This document shows, piece by piece, positions 50,970 through 58,691 of a DNA stretch of 64,000 nt (its first letter is position 1; each line of letters begins with the position of its first letter). The translations under genes and the position numbers were made by a program. Origin of the DNA: Stenotrophomonas sp046736075. Its GTDB lineage: Bacteria; Pseudomonadota; Gammaproteobacteria; Xanthomonadales; Xanthomonadaceae. The stretch covers positions 1,612,001 through 1,676,000 of the forward strand of contig NZ_CP177163.1 in assembly GCF_046736075.1 (NCBI RefSeq). Direction: 5' to 3'. The notes beneath the pieces were generated by a model, which was given only the letters and a program-made list of their open reading frames with translations, had not been told where the DNA came from and made no database searches.

Positions 50970-51698
50970 TCAAAGATGTTTGAGGTCCTGCTTGATGCTG
51001 GCCACGCAGCGCCGGCTGACCTCCAGCGGCTGCTTGCCGTGGCGGAGCACGGCCTGCACCTGGCCGGCGCCGTTGCGGCGCAGCTCCATCAGTTCATGAC
51101 GCGCGACCAGGCAGTTGCGGTGGATGCGCACGAAGCGCGTGGTGAACTCTTCCTCCAGCGACTTCAGCGACTCCTCGATCAGGTCCTCGCCACGGGCGTG
51201 GTGGACCACCACGTACTTTTCCTCGGCCTGCAGATAGTGGATGTCGTCGATCGGGATCAGCCGCAGGCTGCCGCGCAGGCGCGCGCACAGCAGGGTGCGC
51301 GCCTGTTGGCTGGACGCCACGGGCTGCCCGCCGCGACCGGCCAGGAAGGTTCGCGCGCGTTCCAGCGCGGCGGCCAGGCGCTCTGGGCGTACCGGCTTCA
51401 TCAGGTAGTCGATGGCGGCCGCCTCGAACGCAGACAGCGCGTGCGCGTCGTAGGCGGTGCAGAACACCACGGCCGGGCGCGGATCGAAGGTCGCCAGGTG
51501 GCGGGCGGCTTCCAGGCCATCCAGGCCCGGCATGGCGATGTCCAGCAGGACCAGGTCCGGCTGCAGTTCCGCGCAGGCATGCAGGGCCTGCTCGCCGTTT
51601 TCGGCCTCGGCCACGACCTGGACCCCGGCCTGTTCGGCCAGCAGTGACCGCAGCCGCTCGCGGGCCAGCGGTTCGTCGTCGGCGATGACCACTTTCAA
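50970..51698 (-). CDS. algR: LytTR-type response regulator, AlgR-like
   Basis: This 242-residue regulator has a receiver domain (VVIADDEPLARERLRSLLAE, phospho-acceptor in LVLLDIAMPGLDG, lysine in DYLMKP) and a C-terminal LytTR DNA-binding domain (IHYLQAEEKYVVVHHARGED then FVRIHRNCLVARHELM). AlgR in Pseudomonas controls alginate and twitching genes. The start is an unusual TTG at 51698, supported by GAGGA seven bases upstream; no ATG fits. It lies 10 bp after the kinase gene. Confidence 0.9.
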   Translation of the reverse strand: MKVVIADDEPLARERLRSLLAEQAGVQVVAEAENGEQALHACAELQPDLVLLDIAMPGLDGLEAARHLATFDPRPAVVFCTAYDAHALSAFEAAAIDYLMKPVRPERLAAALERARTFLAGRGGQPVASSQQARTLLCARLRGSLRLIPIDDIHYLQAEEKYVVVHHARGEDLIEESLKSLEEEFTTRFVRIHRNCLVARHELMELRRNGAGQVQAVLRHGKQPLEVSRRCVASIKQDLKHL

Positions 51699-51708
51699 GA
51701 CAGCATCC

Positions 51709-52755
51709 TCATGGGATCGGGACCGTGATGTCGCAAGCATAGTAGCCGTCGCTCCATCCTCCCGTCATCCGCGCGCCAGGCCCGAAACGCCACGCCAGGC
51801 GGTGCGCGATGCTGCGTTGGGCGTGGCCCGCGCCGTGCGCCAGCGGCAGGCTGCGCGCAGTCGGATCGGGCGCGGGGTTGCGCACGCGGATGTGCAGCTG
51901 CTGGGCCTGTACTTCCAGCCCGATGACGATGGTCCCCCCGACCGGCAGCCGCGAAATCCCGTGCAGCACCGCGTTTTCCACCAGCGGCTGCAGCACCAGG
52001 CGTGGCATCGGCAGCTCCCACGGCAAGGATTCATCGCGCTCCCATTGCACCTGCAGGCGCTCGCCCAGCCGCAGCGACTCGATCGAGAGATAGCGCTCGG
52101 CCAGCTCGCATTCCTCACGCAACGTGGCATCACCCTCGCCTGCGCCGAGCGCGGCCCGGAACAGGTCGGACAGGTCCAGCACGGCCCGTTCGGCCACCAC
52201 CGGATCGCGGCGCAGCAGGCCGGCGATGAGGTTCATGCTGTTGAAGAGAAAGTGCGGGCGGATCCGCGCCTGCAGTGCATCGGCCTGCGCACGCGCGTTG
52301 GCCATCACCTGCGCGCTCCAGCGGTCGCTGACATAGAAGTAGCGCAGGGCCAGCGCCACCATCAGCGCGGTGATTGCCGCGCTGCCCAGGGTGAAACGCC
52401 AGAATCCAACGCCGCTGGCGAAGCTGCTGCCGCCCAGGGCGGTGTACAGCCCATGCACGATGCCGGCACAGGCACTGGCGATCAGCGCGGTCATCGCTAC
52501 CGCCAACAGCGTGCCGGGCAGCTCGGGAAGCCGCGAGAGCGCCTGTCGGGCGCTGCACAGGCAGACCGTGGCGGCCAGCGCCAGCCACAGCGCGAAACCG
52601 CTGGCGCTGAGAAAGTCCGACAGCGCCCATTGCCGGCTGCCATCGGGTGCCAGCGCCACCACCAGCACCACCAGCTCGGCCAGCCCCAGCATCGCCGCCA
52701 GCCGCGGCAGCTGGCACAGCTCGGGCAGCCACGGCAGCTGGCGCGGATCGCTCAT
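51709..52755 (-). CDS. algZ: LytS-like sensor histidine kinase, AlgZ/FimS-like
   Basis: This 348-residue kinase has four membrane helices in the first 170 residues (LGLAELVVLVVALA, FALWLALAATVCLC, TLLAVAMTALIASACAGIVH, SAAITALMVALALRYFYV), then the His_kinase family segment QARIRPHFLFNSMNLIAGLL with the phosphorylated histidine in RPHFLFN, and a reduced ATPase domain (LVLQPLVENAVLHGI). It pairs with the LytTR regulator encoded immediately downstream. It starts at 52755, five bases after the stop of the esterase gene. Confidence 0.88.
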   Translation of the reverse strand: MSDPRQLPWLPELCQLPRLAAMLGLAELVVLVVALAPDGSRQWALSDFLSASGFALWLALAATVCLCSARQALSRLPELPGTLLAVAMTALIASACAGIVHGLYTALGGSSFASGVGFWRFTLGSAAITALMVALALRYFYVSDRWSAQVMANARAQADALQARIRPHFLFNSMNLIAGLLRRDPVVAERAVLDLSDLFRAALGAGEGDATLREECELAERYLSIESLRLGERLQVQWERDESLPWELPMPRLVLQPLVENAVLHGISRLPVGGTIVIGLEVQAQQLHIRVRNPAPDPTARSLPLAHGAGHAQRSIAHRLAWRFGPGARMTGGWSDGYYACDITVPIP

Positions 52756-52759
52756 CGGC

Positions 52760-53434
52760 TCAGGCGGCCTGGAACCGCGCGTCCAGCCAATCGCCCAGGG
52801 CCTGCAGCTCTTCGCCACAGACCTGGTGGGCCATCGGGTAGGAATGCCATTCCAGCGGGAACCCCAGCGCGGTGAGCGTCTGCGCGGTGTGCGCGGCGAT
52901 GGGCTGCGGGATCACCGGATCCTGCGCGCCATGCGCCATGAACACCGGCGGGCGGATGCCGTCCGGCGCACGCTGCGCGGCGGCGGCATCCGGGTCTGGA
53001 AGATATGTCGACAGGGCGATCAGGCCGGCCAGCGGACGGGTCCGGCGCAGCGCGGCACTGAGGATGATGGCGCCGCCCTGCGAGAAGCCGGCCAGCAGGA
53101 TCCGTTCGGCCGGAATGCCGCGGGCGACCTCCTCCTCGATCAGCCCATCCAGCGCGAGCACCGAGGCATCCACGCCGGCGGCATCGGCGCGCGAGCGGAA
53201 ATCCATGCTGACGATGTCGTACCAGGCGCGCATCGGCACGCCGTTGTTGATCGTGATCGGCTGCACCGGGGCGTGCGGAAACACGAAGCGGATCGCCGGC
53301 CAGTGCGGACGCAGCAGCTCGGGGACGATCGGGGCGAAATCATGGCCGTCAGCGCCCAGTCCATGCAGCCACAGCACCGCCCATTGCGGGTCGGTGCCGG
53401 TTTCGTTGATGACGGCTTCCAAGCGGTGCTGCAT
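52760..53434 (-). CDS. Carboxylesterase / acyl-protein thioesterase-like hydrolase
   Basis: This 224-residue alpha/beta-hydrolase of the phospholipase/carboxylesterase family has WLHGLGADGHDF (oxyanion loop), nucleophile GFSQGG, aspartate in HGAQDPVIP and histidine in YPMAHQVC. It resembles Pseudomonas EstB-type esterases and lacks a signal, so it is cytosolic. The substrate is unknown. It is first in the esterase-algZ-algR-hemC run on the minus strand. Confidence 0.88.
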   Translation of the reverse strand: MQHRLEAVINETGTDPQWAVLWLHGLGADGHDFAPIVPELLRPHWPAIRFVFPHAPVQPITINNGVPMRAWYDIVSMDFRSRADAAGVDASVLALDGLIEEEVARGIPAERILLAGFSQGGAIILSAALRRTRPLAGLIALSTYLPDPDAAAAQRAPDGIRPPVFMAHGAQDPVIPQPIAAHTAQTLTALGFPLEWHSYPMAHQVCGEELQALGDWLDARFQAA

Positions 53435-53475
53435 GCGGCGACTCCAGAACAGGGGCGCCGCATTATGCGCACAAC

Positions 53476-55383
53476 TTACCGGGCCGCAGCGTTCTCCAGC
53501 GCGGCGCGGCGCAGTTGCGCGGCGCGCACCAGCACCGGCGGCGGGGCCAGCTCTTCGGGGATGTCCATCAGGCCCCAGCGGTGCAGCAGGTCGCCGGCAC
53601 GGCGTCCGGAAGTCAGCGCCACCACCGGGATCGCCAGCACCATGCCGATCACCACCGGCGCCATCCAGGCCGCCAGCGACGGCGATACCGCATAGGCCAG
53701 CGCCCCCATGAACAGGCCGAACACGCTCAACCCGCCGTAGCCGCGGATCAGCGCCGGCCAGGAGATGCCACCGTCGTCGCGCTGCTGCGCATCCCAGCCC
53801 GAATCCTTGCCGGCCAGCACTTCGGCGACGCCGCGCGACTGCACGTACATCACCACCGGTGCCATCAGGGCGGCCAGTACGGTTTCCAGCAGCATCGAGA
53901 TCAGCGCACGGAAGGCGCCGCCACAGCCGCGCCGTTCCACCGGGTCCAGCAGCATGGCCAGGTAGCCCAGCACCTTGGGCGCCAGCAGCACGACCATCGT
54001 GAGGGCGAACATGCGCACCACTTTCTCTTCGTCCTGGTGGCGCCAGTACTGGCCCGGCGACAGGTGCAGCAGCGCGTTGAAATCGATGCCGCCCTGGAAC
54101 AACGGGATCGCGATGCCGATCAGCATCAGCATCGCCCACATCGGCGCGGTGAAGTAGTGGCCGATGCCGATCATCATGTGCATGCGGCTGACCCAGTGCA
54201 GGCCCTTGGAGCCCACCACCTTGGCGTGCTGCAGGTTGCCCTGGCACCAGCGGCGGTCGCGCACCAGCATGTCGGTCAGCGTGGGCGGCCCTTCTTCGTA
54301 GCTGCCCTTGAGGTAGGGCACCATGTGCGTGGCCCACCCGCCACGGCGCATCAGCGCCGCCTCGACGAAATCGTGGCTGAGCACATGGCCGCCGAACGGC
54401 TCGCGGCCCGGCAGCGGCGGCAGGCCGGCGTTGTCGGCGAAGGCCTCGGTGCGGATGATCGCGTTGTGGCCCCAGTAGTTGCTTTCCGCGCCGTGCCACC
54501 AGGCCACGCCACGGCCGATCACCGGGCCGTACACGCGCCCGCCGAACTGCTGCATGCGCGCGAACAGGGTGCGTCCGCCGATCACCGCCGGCAGCGTCTG
54601 GATCAGGCCGACATCCGGATTGTGTTCCATGCCGGCCACCAGCCGCACGATGGTATCGCCGGTCATCAGGCTGTCGGCATCCAGGATCAGCATCTGCGGG
54701 TAGCCGCCGCCGAAGCGGCGCACCCAGTCGGCGATGTTGCCGGCCTTGCGCCCGCTGTTGTCGCCACGGCGACGGTAGAACAGCCGGTCGTGGCCCTGTA
54801 CGGCATCGCGCAGCGCCTCGAAGGCCTGCTCTTCGGCCGCACCGATGTCCTCGCGGCGGGTATCGCTGAGCACGTAGAAGTCGAACTGCGCCAGCTGCCC
54901 GGTCGCGGCGACCGACTCGTAGATCGCCTGCAGCCCGGCCAGCAGGCGAAGCGGATCTTCGTTGTAGGTGGGCATCAGCAGCGCGGTGCGGGTATGCACC
55001 TGCGGCAACGGCTCATCCGGATCGATGCCCAGCTTGTAGCCACGATCGAACACGGCGGTCAGGAAGCCGGCAACGGCGCCGGCGAAGGACAGCGCGATCC
55101 AGGCGAACAGGGCCACGAACAGGCACAGCAGGCAGGCCTCCAGCACGCTGACACCGTTCACTGCCAGCACCTTCCACATCATCGTGGTGGCGGCGATGGT
55201 CATCGCCGCGGTACCGCCAAGGATGTAAAAGCGGCGCAGCGCCATCAGGCGCGGGGCAGTACGCTGGCGGGGCACCTGCAGGCGTCCCTCGCGGAACGAC
55301 TGTTCGGGCATGGCCATCGGGGTTTCCACCGGCAGCACCGCGCGCCCGGCATCCACAACGGCGTTGAGGGTCTGCATGGTCAT
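53476..55383 (-). CDS. opgH: Glucans biosynthesis glucosyltransferase OpgH (MdoH)
   Basis: This 635-residue inner-membrane GT2 enzyme polymerises the beta-glucan backbone of periplasmic glucans from UDP-glucose. It has membrane helices near 55-115 and in the C-terminal third. The cytosolic catalytic domain has TYNEDP, the DxD-type LILDADSLMTG and the processive QxxRW motif as RDRRWCQGNL. The opgG partner is not adjacent. The start is ATG 55383 or 55377, with no clear ribosome site. A long leader region with stable hairpins lies upstream. Confidence 0.95.
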   Translation of the reverse strand: MTMQTLNAVVDAGRAVLPVETPMAMPEQSFREGRLQVPRQRTAPRLMALRRFYILGGTAAMTIAATTMMWKVLAVNGVSVLEACLLCLFVALFAWIALSFAGAVAGFLTAVFDRGYKLGIDPDEPLPQVHTRTALLMPTYNEDPLRLLAGLQAIYESVAATGQLAQFDFYVLSDTRREDIGAAEEQAFEALRDAVQGHDRLFYRRRGDNSGRKAGNIADWVRRFGGGYPQMLILDADSLMTGDTIVRLVAGMEHNPDVGLIQTLPAVIGGRTLFARMQQFGGRVYGPVIGRGVAWWHGAESNYWGHNAIIRTEAFADNAGLPPLPGREPFGGHVLSHDFVEAALMRRGGWATHMVPYLKGSYEEGPPTLTDMLVRDRRWCQGNLQHAKVVGSKGLHWVSRMHMMIGIGHYFTAPMWAMLMLIGIAIPLFQGGIDFNALLHLSPGQYWRHQDEEKVVRMFALTMVVLLAPKVLGYLAMLLDPVERRGCGGAFRALISMLLETVLAALMAPVVMYVQSRGVAEVLAGKDSGWDAQQRDDGGISWPALIRGYGGLSVFGLFMGALAYAVSPSLAAWMAPVVIGMVLAIPVVALTSGRRAGDLLHRWGLMDIPEELAPPPVLVRAAQLRRAALENAAAR

Positions 55384-55642
55384 GCGCGGCGTCCCGTGGT
55401 GGGGCGTGCCAAACCGGGCGAACCCGGTACGAAGTGGATCATCCCGATCCCGGCGCACCCAGCGGCGCGATTGCGTCCTGCCTGCGTGGACCGGCAACCG
55501 GTACGCAGCTGATGTCTGTCACTACCGGAACCCACGTACTCTCCAACAGGCTTGAGGCGAAAAATGCGGCTCAGTCTATGAGGCGAAATGTAAGCCGGGT
55601 GCGAAGGCCAGCCCCCGTGATTTCTCCCCATTCAGCCAACCG

Positions 55643-55707
55643 CCGCCCTGCCCGGCGGTGCTGATCGCGACAAAGCGTCGCAGCCCTTGTGCCACGGGGA
55701 TTTCCCC
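55643..55707 (-). ncRNA. Candidate structured leader of opgH
   Basis: Read toward opgH: GGGG-AAAT-CCCC (55696-55707), GCGAC-GCTTT-GTCGC (55667-55681) and CCGCC-N6-GGCGG (55643-55658) follow one another. The string TGAATGGGGA occurs before the first hairpin and again after the third, followed by AAATCCCCG and GAAATCACGG respectively. It lies about 260-320 bases before the opgH start codon. A regulatory RNA is possible, and a short peptide frame (MNGEIPVAQGLRRFVAIS) also crosses it. No known riboswitch class was recognised. Confidence 0.25.
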
Positions 55708-55974
55708 ATTCATGTTGTAAACGGGCATCCGCCGCATCGCCAGGAAGGCATGCGACCGCCGCAGCGCCCACCTACCCGCGCCAGGTCGTTCCCTGCGCAG
55801 TTTCTGCCGGCCGGATCGCCTTCGTGTTGGCTGTACAGCGCGCGCCATGTTCCGCAGGGTCCACACACCCACGGAAGACACCCTGTCGCCTTTGATCGTG
55901 TCCCGCGCGCCGCGTTGCGCTGGCCTGCCGGGCACGCGCCGTCCCGATCGGGCGGCGCGTGCGGAACGGGTGCG

Positions 55975-56151
55975 TCAGCGCAGTTCGCGGTCGGCCGGGG
56001 CCAGCGCGGCAGCGGCGGTGGCCAGCGCGCGCGAGGCTGCCTGGGTCAACTGTTGCTGGGCCAGCAGCTGCTGGGCCTGGGTCGCGACCGGGCATGGTGC
56101 GATCGGGCGATTGGCGGGGCCCGCGCCGTGGCGCGAGGAAATACTCGACAT
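55975..56151 (-). CDS. Possible small protein, unknown
   Basis: A 58-codon frame starts MSSISSRHGAGPANRPIAPC and ends with a glutamine/alanine-rich amphipathic helix (TQAQQLLAQQQLTQAASRAL). GGAG lies three bases before the ATG, which is close. The biased composition could also come from GC-rich non-coding sequence. Support is weak. Confidence 0.3.
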   Translation of the reverse strand: MSSISSRHGAGPANRPIAPCPVATQAQQLLAQQQLTQAASRALATAAAALAPADRELR

Positions 56152-56235
56152 GGTCTCCGTGTCCTGTGTCCTGCGGTCATTCCCAACGGCATCCGCCGAG
56201 GGATTGCGCACCCTATCTGAAAATTCACCGCAATG

Positions 56236-56251
56236 TGTGACGGCTCTCACG
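56236..56251. promoter_or_regulatory. Clp/CRP-like site
   Basis: TGTGA-CGGCTC-TCACG differs from the CRP/Clp consensus TGTGA-N6-TCACA at one base. Xanthomonadaceae encode Clp, a cyclic di-GMP-responsive CRP homologue. The site is 85 bp before the DUF2628 gene and 84 bp before the possible small gene on the other strand. Confidence 0.5.
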
Positions 56252-56313
56252 CGACGACTTTCCGACACGTTCGCGTCGATACACTGGCGTACTGTCATAT
56301 ACGAAAGCTATGA

Positions 56314-56327
56314 TGAAAGCGTTTACA
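56314..56327. promoter_or_regulatory. LacI/GalR-family-like operator
   Basis: TGAAAGCGTTTACA fits the LacI-family/cre consensus TGWAANCGNTNWCA at every defined position, with the central CG. It ends nine bases before the DUF2628 ATG, so a bound protein would block transcription. Confidence 0.55.
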
Positions 56328-56336
56328 ACCTAGAAA

Positions 56337-56732
56337 ATGGATATGGACTCCTTCAACACCTCTCAGTACAGCCCCAAGTGGCAGCTCCGTTTCAACTTCT
56401 TCGAGAAGCACGGTGCGCCCAACGCTCCGGGCTTCAAGGATGCCCTGCAGAAGTTGCCGTTCGGCGAGAAAGTGAAGATCAACTTCAACTTCTTCGCGCT
56501 GTTCTTCACCTGGATCTACCTGTTCATCCTCGGCCTGTGGCGCAAGGCCATCGTGGTCCTCGCCGTGACCGTGGCGCTGTACGTGGTGGCGATGATCCTG
56601 CCGGGCTTCATCGGCCGTACGCTGCTGGTGGTGTGGTCGCTGCTGGTCGCGATCACCACCAATTACGCGTATTACCTGGATCGGGTGAAGGGCAACACCA
56701 GCTGGAACCCCTTCGAAGGTCTGCGCTGGTAA
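56337..56732 (+). CDS. DUF2628 membrane protein
   Basis: This 131-residue protein has an N-terminal soluble part (MDMDSFNTSQYSPKWQLRFN), then the DUF2628 pattern: FFALFFTWIYLFILGLWRKA, a second helix IVVLAVTVALYVVAMILPGF and a third TLLVVWSLLVAITTNYAYYL. The function is unknown. No good Shine-Dalgarno is visible, and a second ATG lies two codons in. It is monocistronic with its own terminator and an operator-like palindrome right upstream. Confidence 0.85.
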   Translation: MDMDSFNTSQYSPKWQLRFNFFEKHGAPNAPGFKDALQKLPFGEKVKINFNFFALFFTWIYLFILGLWRKAIVVLAVTVALYVVAMILPGFIGRTLLVVWSLLVAITTNYAYYLDRVKGNTSWNPFEGLRW

Positions 56733-56755
56733 TCAGCGCACTGCACGACCCTCTG

Positions 56756-56783
56756 GGCCCGGTCATCGACCGGGCCTTTTTTT
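56756..56783 (+). terminator. Terminator after the DUF2628 gene
   Basis: GGCCCGGTC-ATC-GACCGGGCC followed by seven T. Perfect 9-bp stem. Confidence 0.9.
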
Positions 56784-56838
56784 GTTCTTCCCCCGCCGCG
56801 CAGGCTTCAGATTTCTGGCGCTGCCACGCGCGCGCCCA

Positions 56839-57141
56839 TCACCGCGGCGATCGCTTGACGCCCGCACCGGCGCAGTCCGGCAGCGGCGGCAGCATCGCAT
56901 CGAGCAGGTGGTTGTGATCCAGCCGCAGGTCGTCCAGGGCCAACGCGGCGTAAGGCGGCACGTTCTGCCGCAGTGCCTGGCGCACCTCCAGGCCGGCGCG
57001 CTGGATCAGCGCGACCCGCCTCTCGCGGGTCGGCGGCGTCACCAGGTACTCGACCACCTGCGGCTCGATGCCGACATGGCGGATCAAGGCAGGAACACTG
57101 CGCGAGGTGGCCAGGCCTGGCTGGGCTGAGCCGGGCCTCAC
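56839..57141 (-). pseudogene. Remnant of an ArsC-type arsenate reductase
   Basis: The frame contains TSRSVPALIRHVGIEPQVVE then YLVTPPTRERRVALIQRAGL and ALALDDLRLDHNHLLDAML, which follow the ArsC family pattern (TSRNVLALIRHAG, VEYLKTPP, GLDDPALDDEALLDAM). The start of the protein, including the catalytic cysteine before TSR, is gone. What precedes is unrelated (MRPGSAQPGLA), and after LLDAML the expected HPILINRP substrate loop is replaced by PPLPDCAGAGVKRSPR. Both ends are thus lost and it should be inactive. It sits 12 bp from the antiporter gene stop. Confidence 0.75.
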
Positions 57142-57153
57142 TGCCGGTGCGGC

Positions 57154-58578
57154 TCAGGCAAGCCTCAGGCTGCCGTGCCACAGCCCCCATACACCGCACA
57201 ACGCCACCACCAGCACGCACACGGCGATGCCCCACTCCACCGGCGTGAACACCGGTTGCCCGTGCTGCCGCTTGGCCAGCGCGAACATGAGCATGCCCGG
57301 CGCGTACAGCAGCGCCGACAACATCACCTGCGCCATGCCGCCGGCATACACCAGCCATACCGCATACACCGTGGCCAGCGTCGCTACCACCAGGTCGCGC
57401 CGGCGCGGTGCGGATGCATCGGCGTAGCCGTCGCCGCGCCACGCGATCAGGACGCCATAGCCGGCCGAGAACAGATACGGCACCAGCGCCATCGACGCGC
57501 CCAGCAGCACCAGGCTGGTGTAGGTGCCGGCACTGAACAGGGTGACCACCAGGAACAGCTGGATCAGCCCGTTGGTCAGCCACAATGCGTTGGCCGGCAC
57601 GTCGTTGGCGTTCTGCCGGGCCAGGAACGCCGGCATCGTGCCGTCGCCTGCGGCCGCGTACAGCACTTCGGCGCACAACAGCACCCAGGCCAGCAGTGCG
57701 CCGAGCACCGATACGATCATGCCGATGATGATGAGCGTGGCTCCCCACGGGCCAACGATGGCTTCGAGCACGAACGCCATCGACGGGTTGTGCAGGTGTG
57801 CCAGCTTCTGGTGGCCAAGCACGCCCATCGACAGCAGGTTGACCAGCATCAGCAGCGCCAGCACGCACAGGAACCCGATCACCGTCGCGCGGCCGACATC
57901 CGCACGGCGTCCGGCGCGGCGGGAGTAGATGCTTGCGCCCTCGATGCCGATGAACACCCACACGGTGATCAGCATCATCCCGCGCAACTGCTCGCCGAGA
58001 CTGCCCAGCGTGGCGGTGCCCCAGAAATCGCCGGTGAAGATGTCGGCCTGGAAGCCGATCGCGGCAATGATGAGGAACACCACGATCGGCACGATCTTGG
58101 CCACGGTGACCACCGCGTTGACCAGTGCGGCTTCGCGGATGCCGCGCAGGATCATCGCGTGCATCGCCCACAGCAGCACCGAGGCGCAGGCCACCGCCTG
58201 CCAGGTGTTGCCTTCGCCGAAGGCCGGCACGAAGTAGCCCAGGCCGCTGAAGATCAGCACGAAGTAGCTGACATTGCCCAGCAGCGAACAGACCCAGTAG
58301 CCCCAGGCCGAAGAGAACCCGATGTAGTCGCCGAACCCGGCCTTGGCGTAGGCGTAGATGCCGGTGTCCAGCCCGGGCTTGCGGTTGGCCAGGTTCTGGA
58401 ACACGAACGCCAGCATCAGCATGCCCAGACCGCTGATCGCCCAGCCGATCAGCGCGGCCCCCGGACCGGCGCTGCGCGCGATGTTCTGCGGCAGCGAGAA
58501 GATGCCCGCGCCGATCATCGACCCGACCACCAGCGCCGTCAGTGCGGAAAGACCGAGGCGGTCGGAAGGCGCTGTCAT
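57154..58578 (-). CDS. arcD: Basic amino acid/polyamine antiporter (arginine/ornithine type)
   Basis: This 474-residue APC-family permease has about twelve membrane helices. The helix 1 motif GSMIGAGIFSLPQNIARSAG and the segment FIGIEGASIYSRRAGRRADV match the ArcD/arginine-agmatine antiporter group. It would exchange arginine for ornithine or a related pair across the inner membrane. No arginine deiminase (arcABC) genes are adjacent, so substrate assignment is by sequence alone. It starts at ATG 58578. Confidence 0.85.
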   Translation of the reverse strand: MTAPSDRLGLSALTALVVGSMIGAGIFSLPQNIARSAGPGAALIGWAISGLGMLMLAFVFQNLANRKPGLDTGIYAYAKAGFGDYIGFSSAWGYWVCSLLGNVSYFVLIFSGLGYFVPAFGEGNTWQAVACASVLLWAMHAMILRGIREAALVNAVVTVAKIVPIVVFLIIAAIGFQADIFTGDFWGTATLGSLGEQLRGMMLITVWVFIGIEGASIYSRRAGRRADVGRATVIGFLCVLALLMLVNLLSMGVLGHQKLAHLHNPSMAFVLEAIVGPWGATLIIIGMIVSVLGALLAWVLLCAEVLYAAAGDGTMPAFLARQNANDVPANALWLTNGLIQLFLVVTLFSAGTYTSLVLLGASMALVPYLFSAGYGVLIAWRGDGYADASAPRRRDLVVATLATVYAVWLVYAGGMAQVMLSALLYAPGMLMFALAKRQHGQPVFTPVEWGIAVCVLVVALCGVWGLWHGSLRLA

Positions 58579-58691
58579 GGCGGTGTCGGCGCGGTCATGG
58601 GCATGGCCACAAGTCTAGATCCGCCGGATGATTCCAGGGTGAAGCGCGCGGGGTCCGGCATGCGCCACCGCGCGCATGCCGGATGCGTGGC

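Larger units (their letters stand above)
55384..56336. other. 953-bp region without a firm gene, upstream of opgH
   Basis: This is the longest gap in the window. On the minus strand, toward opgH, it contains three perfect short hairpins (55643-55707) and a repeated AATGGGGA-type motif. It also holds a possible small gene at 55975-56151. At the right end are a Clp/CRP-like site (56236-56251) and a LacI-family-like operator (56314-56327). Several open frames overlap on both strands; none looks like a conserved protein to me. Confidence 0.6.
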
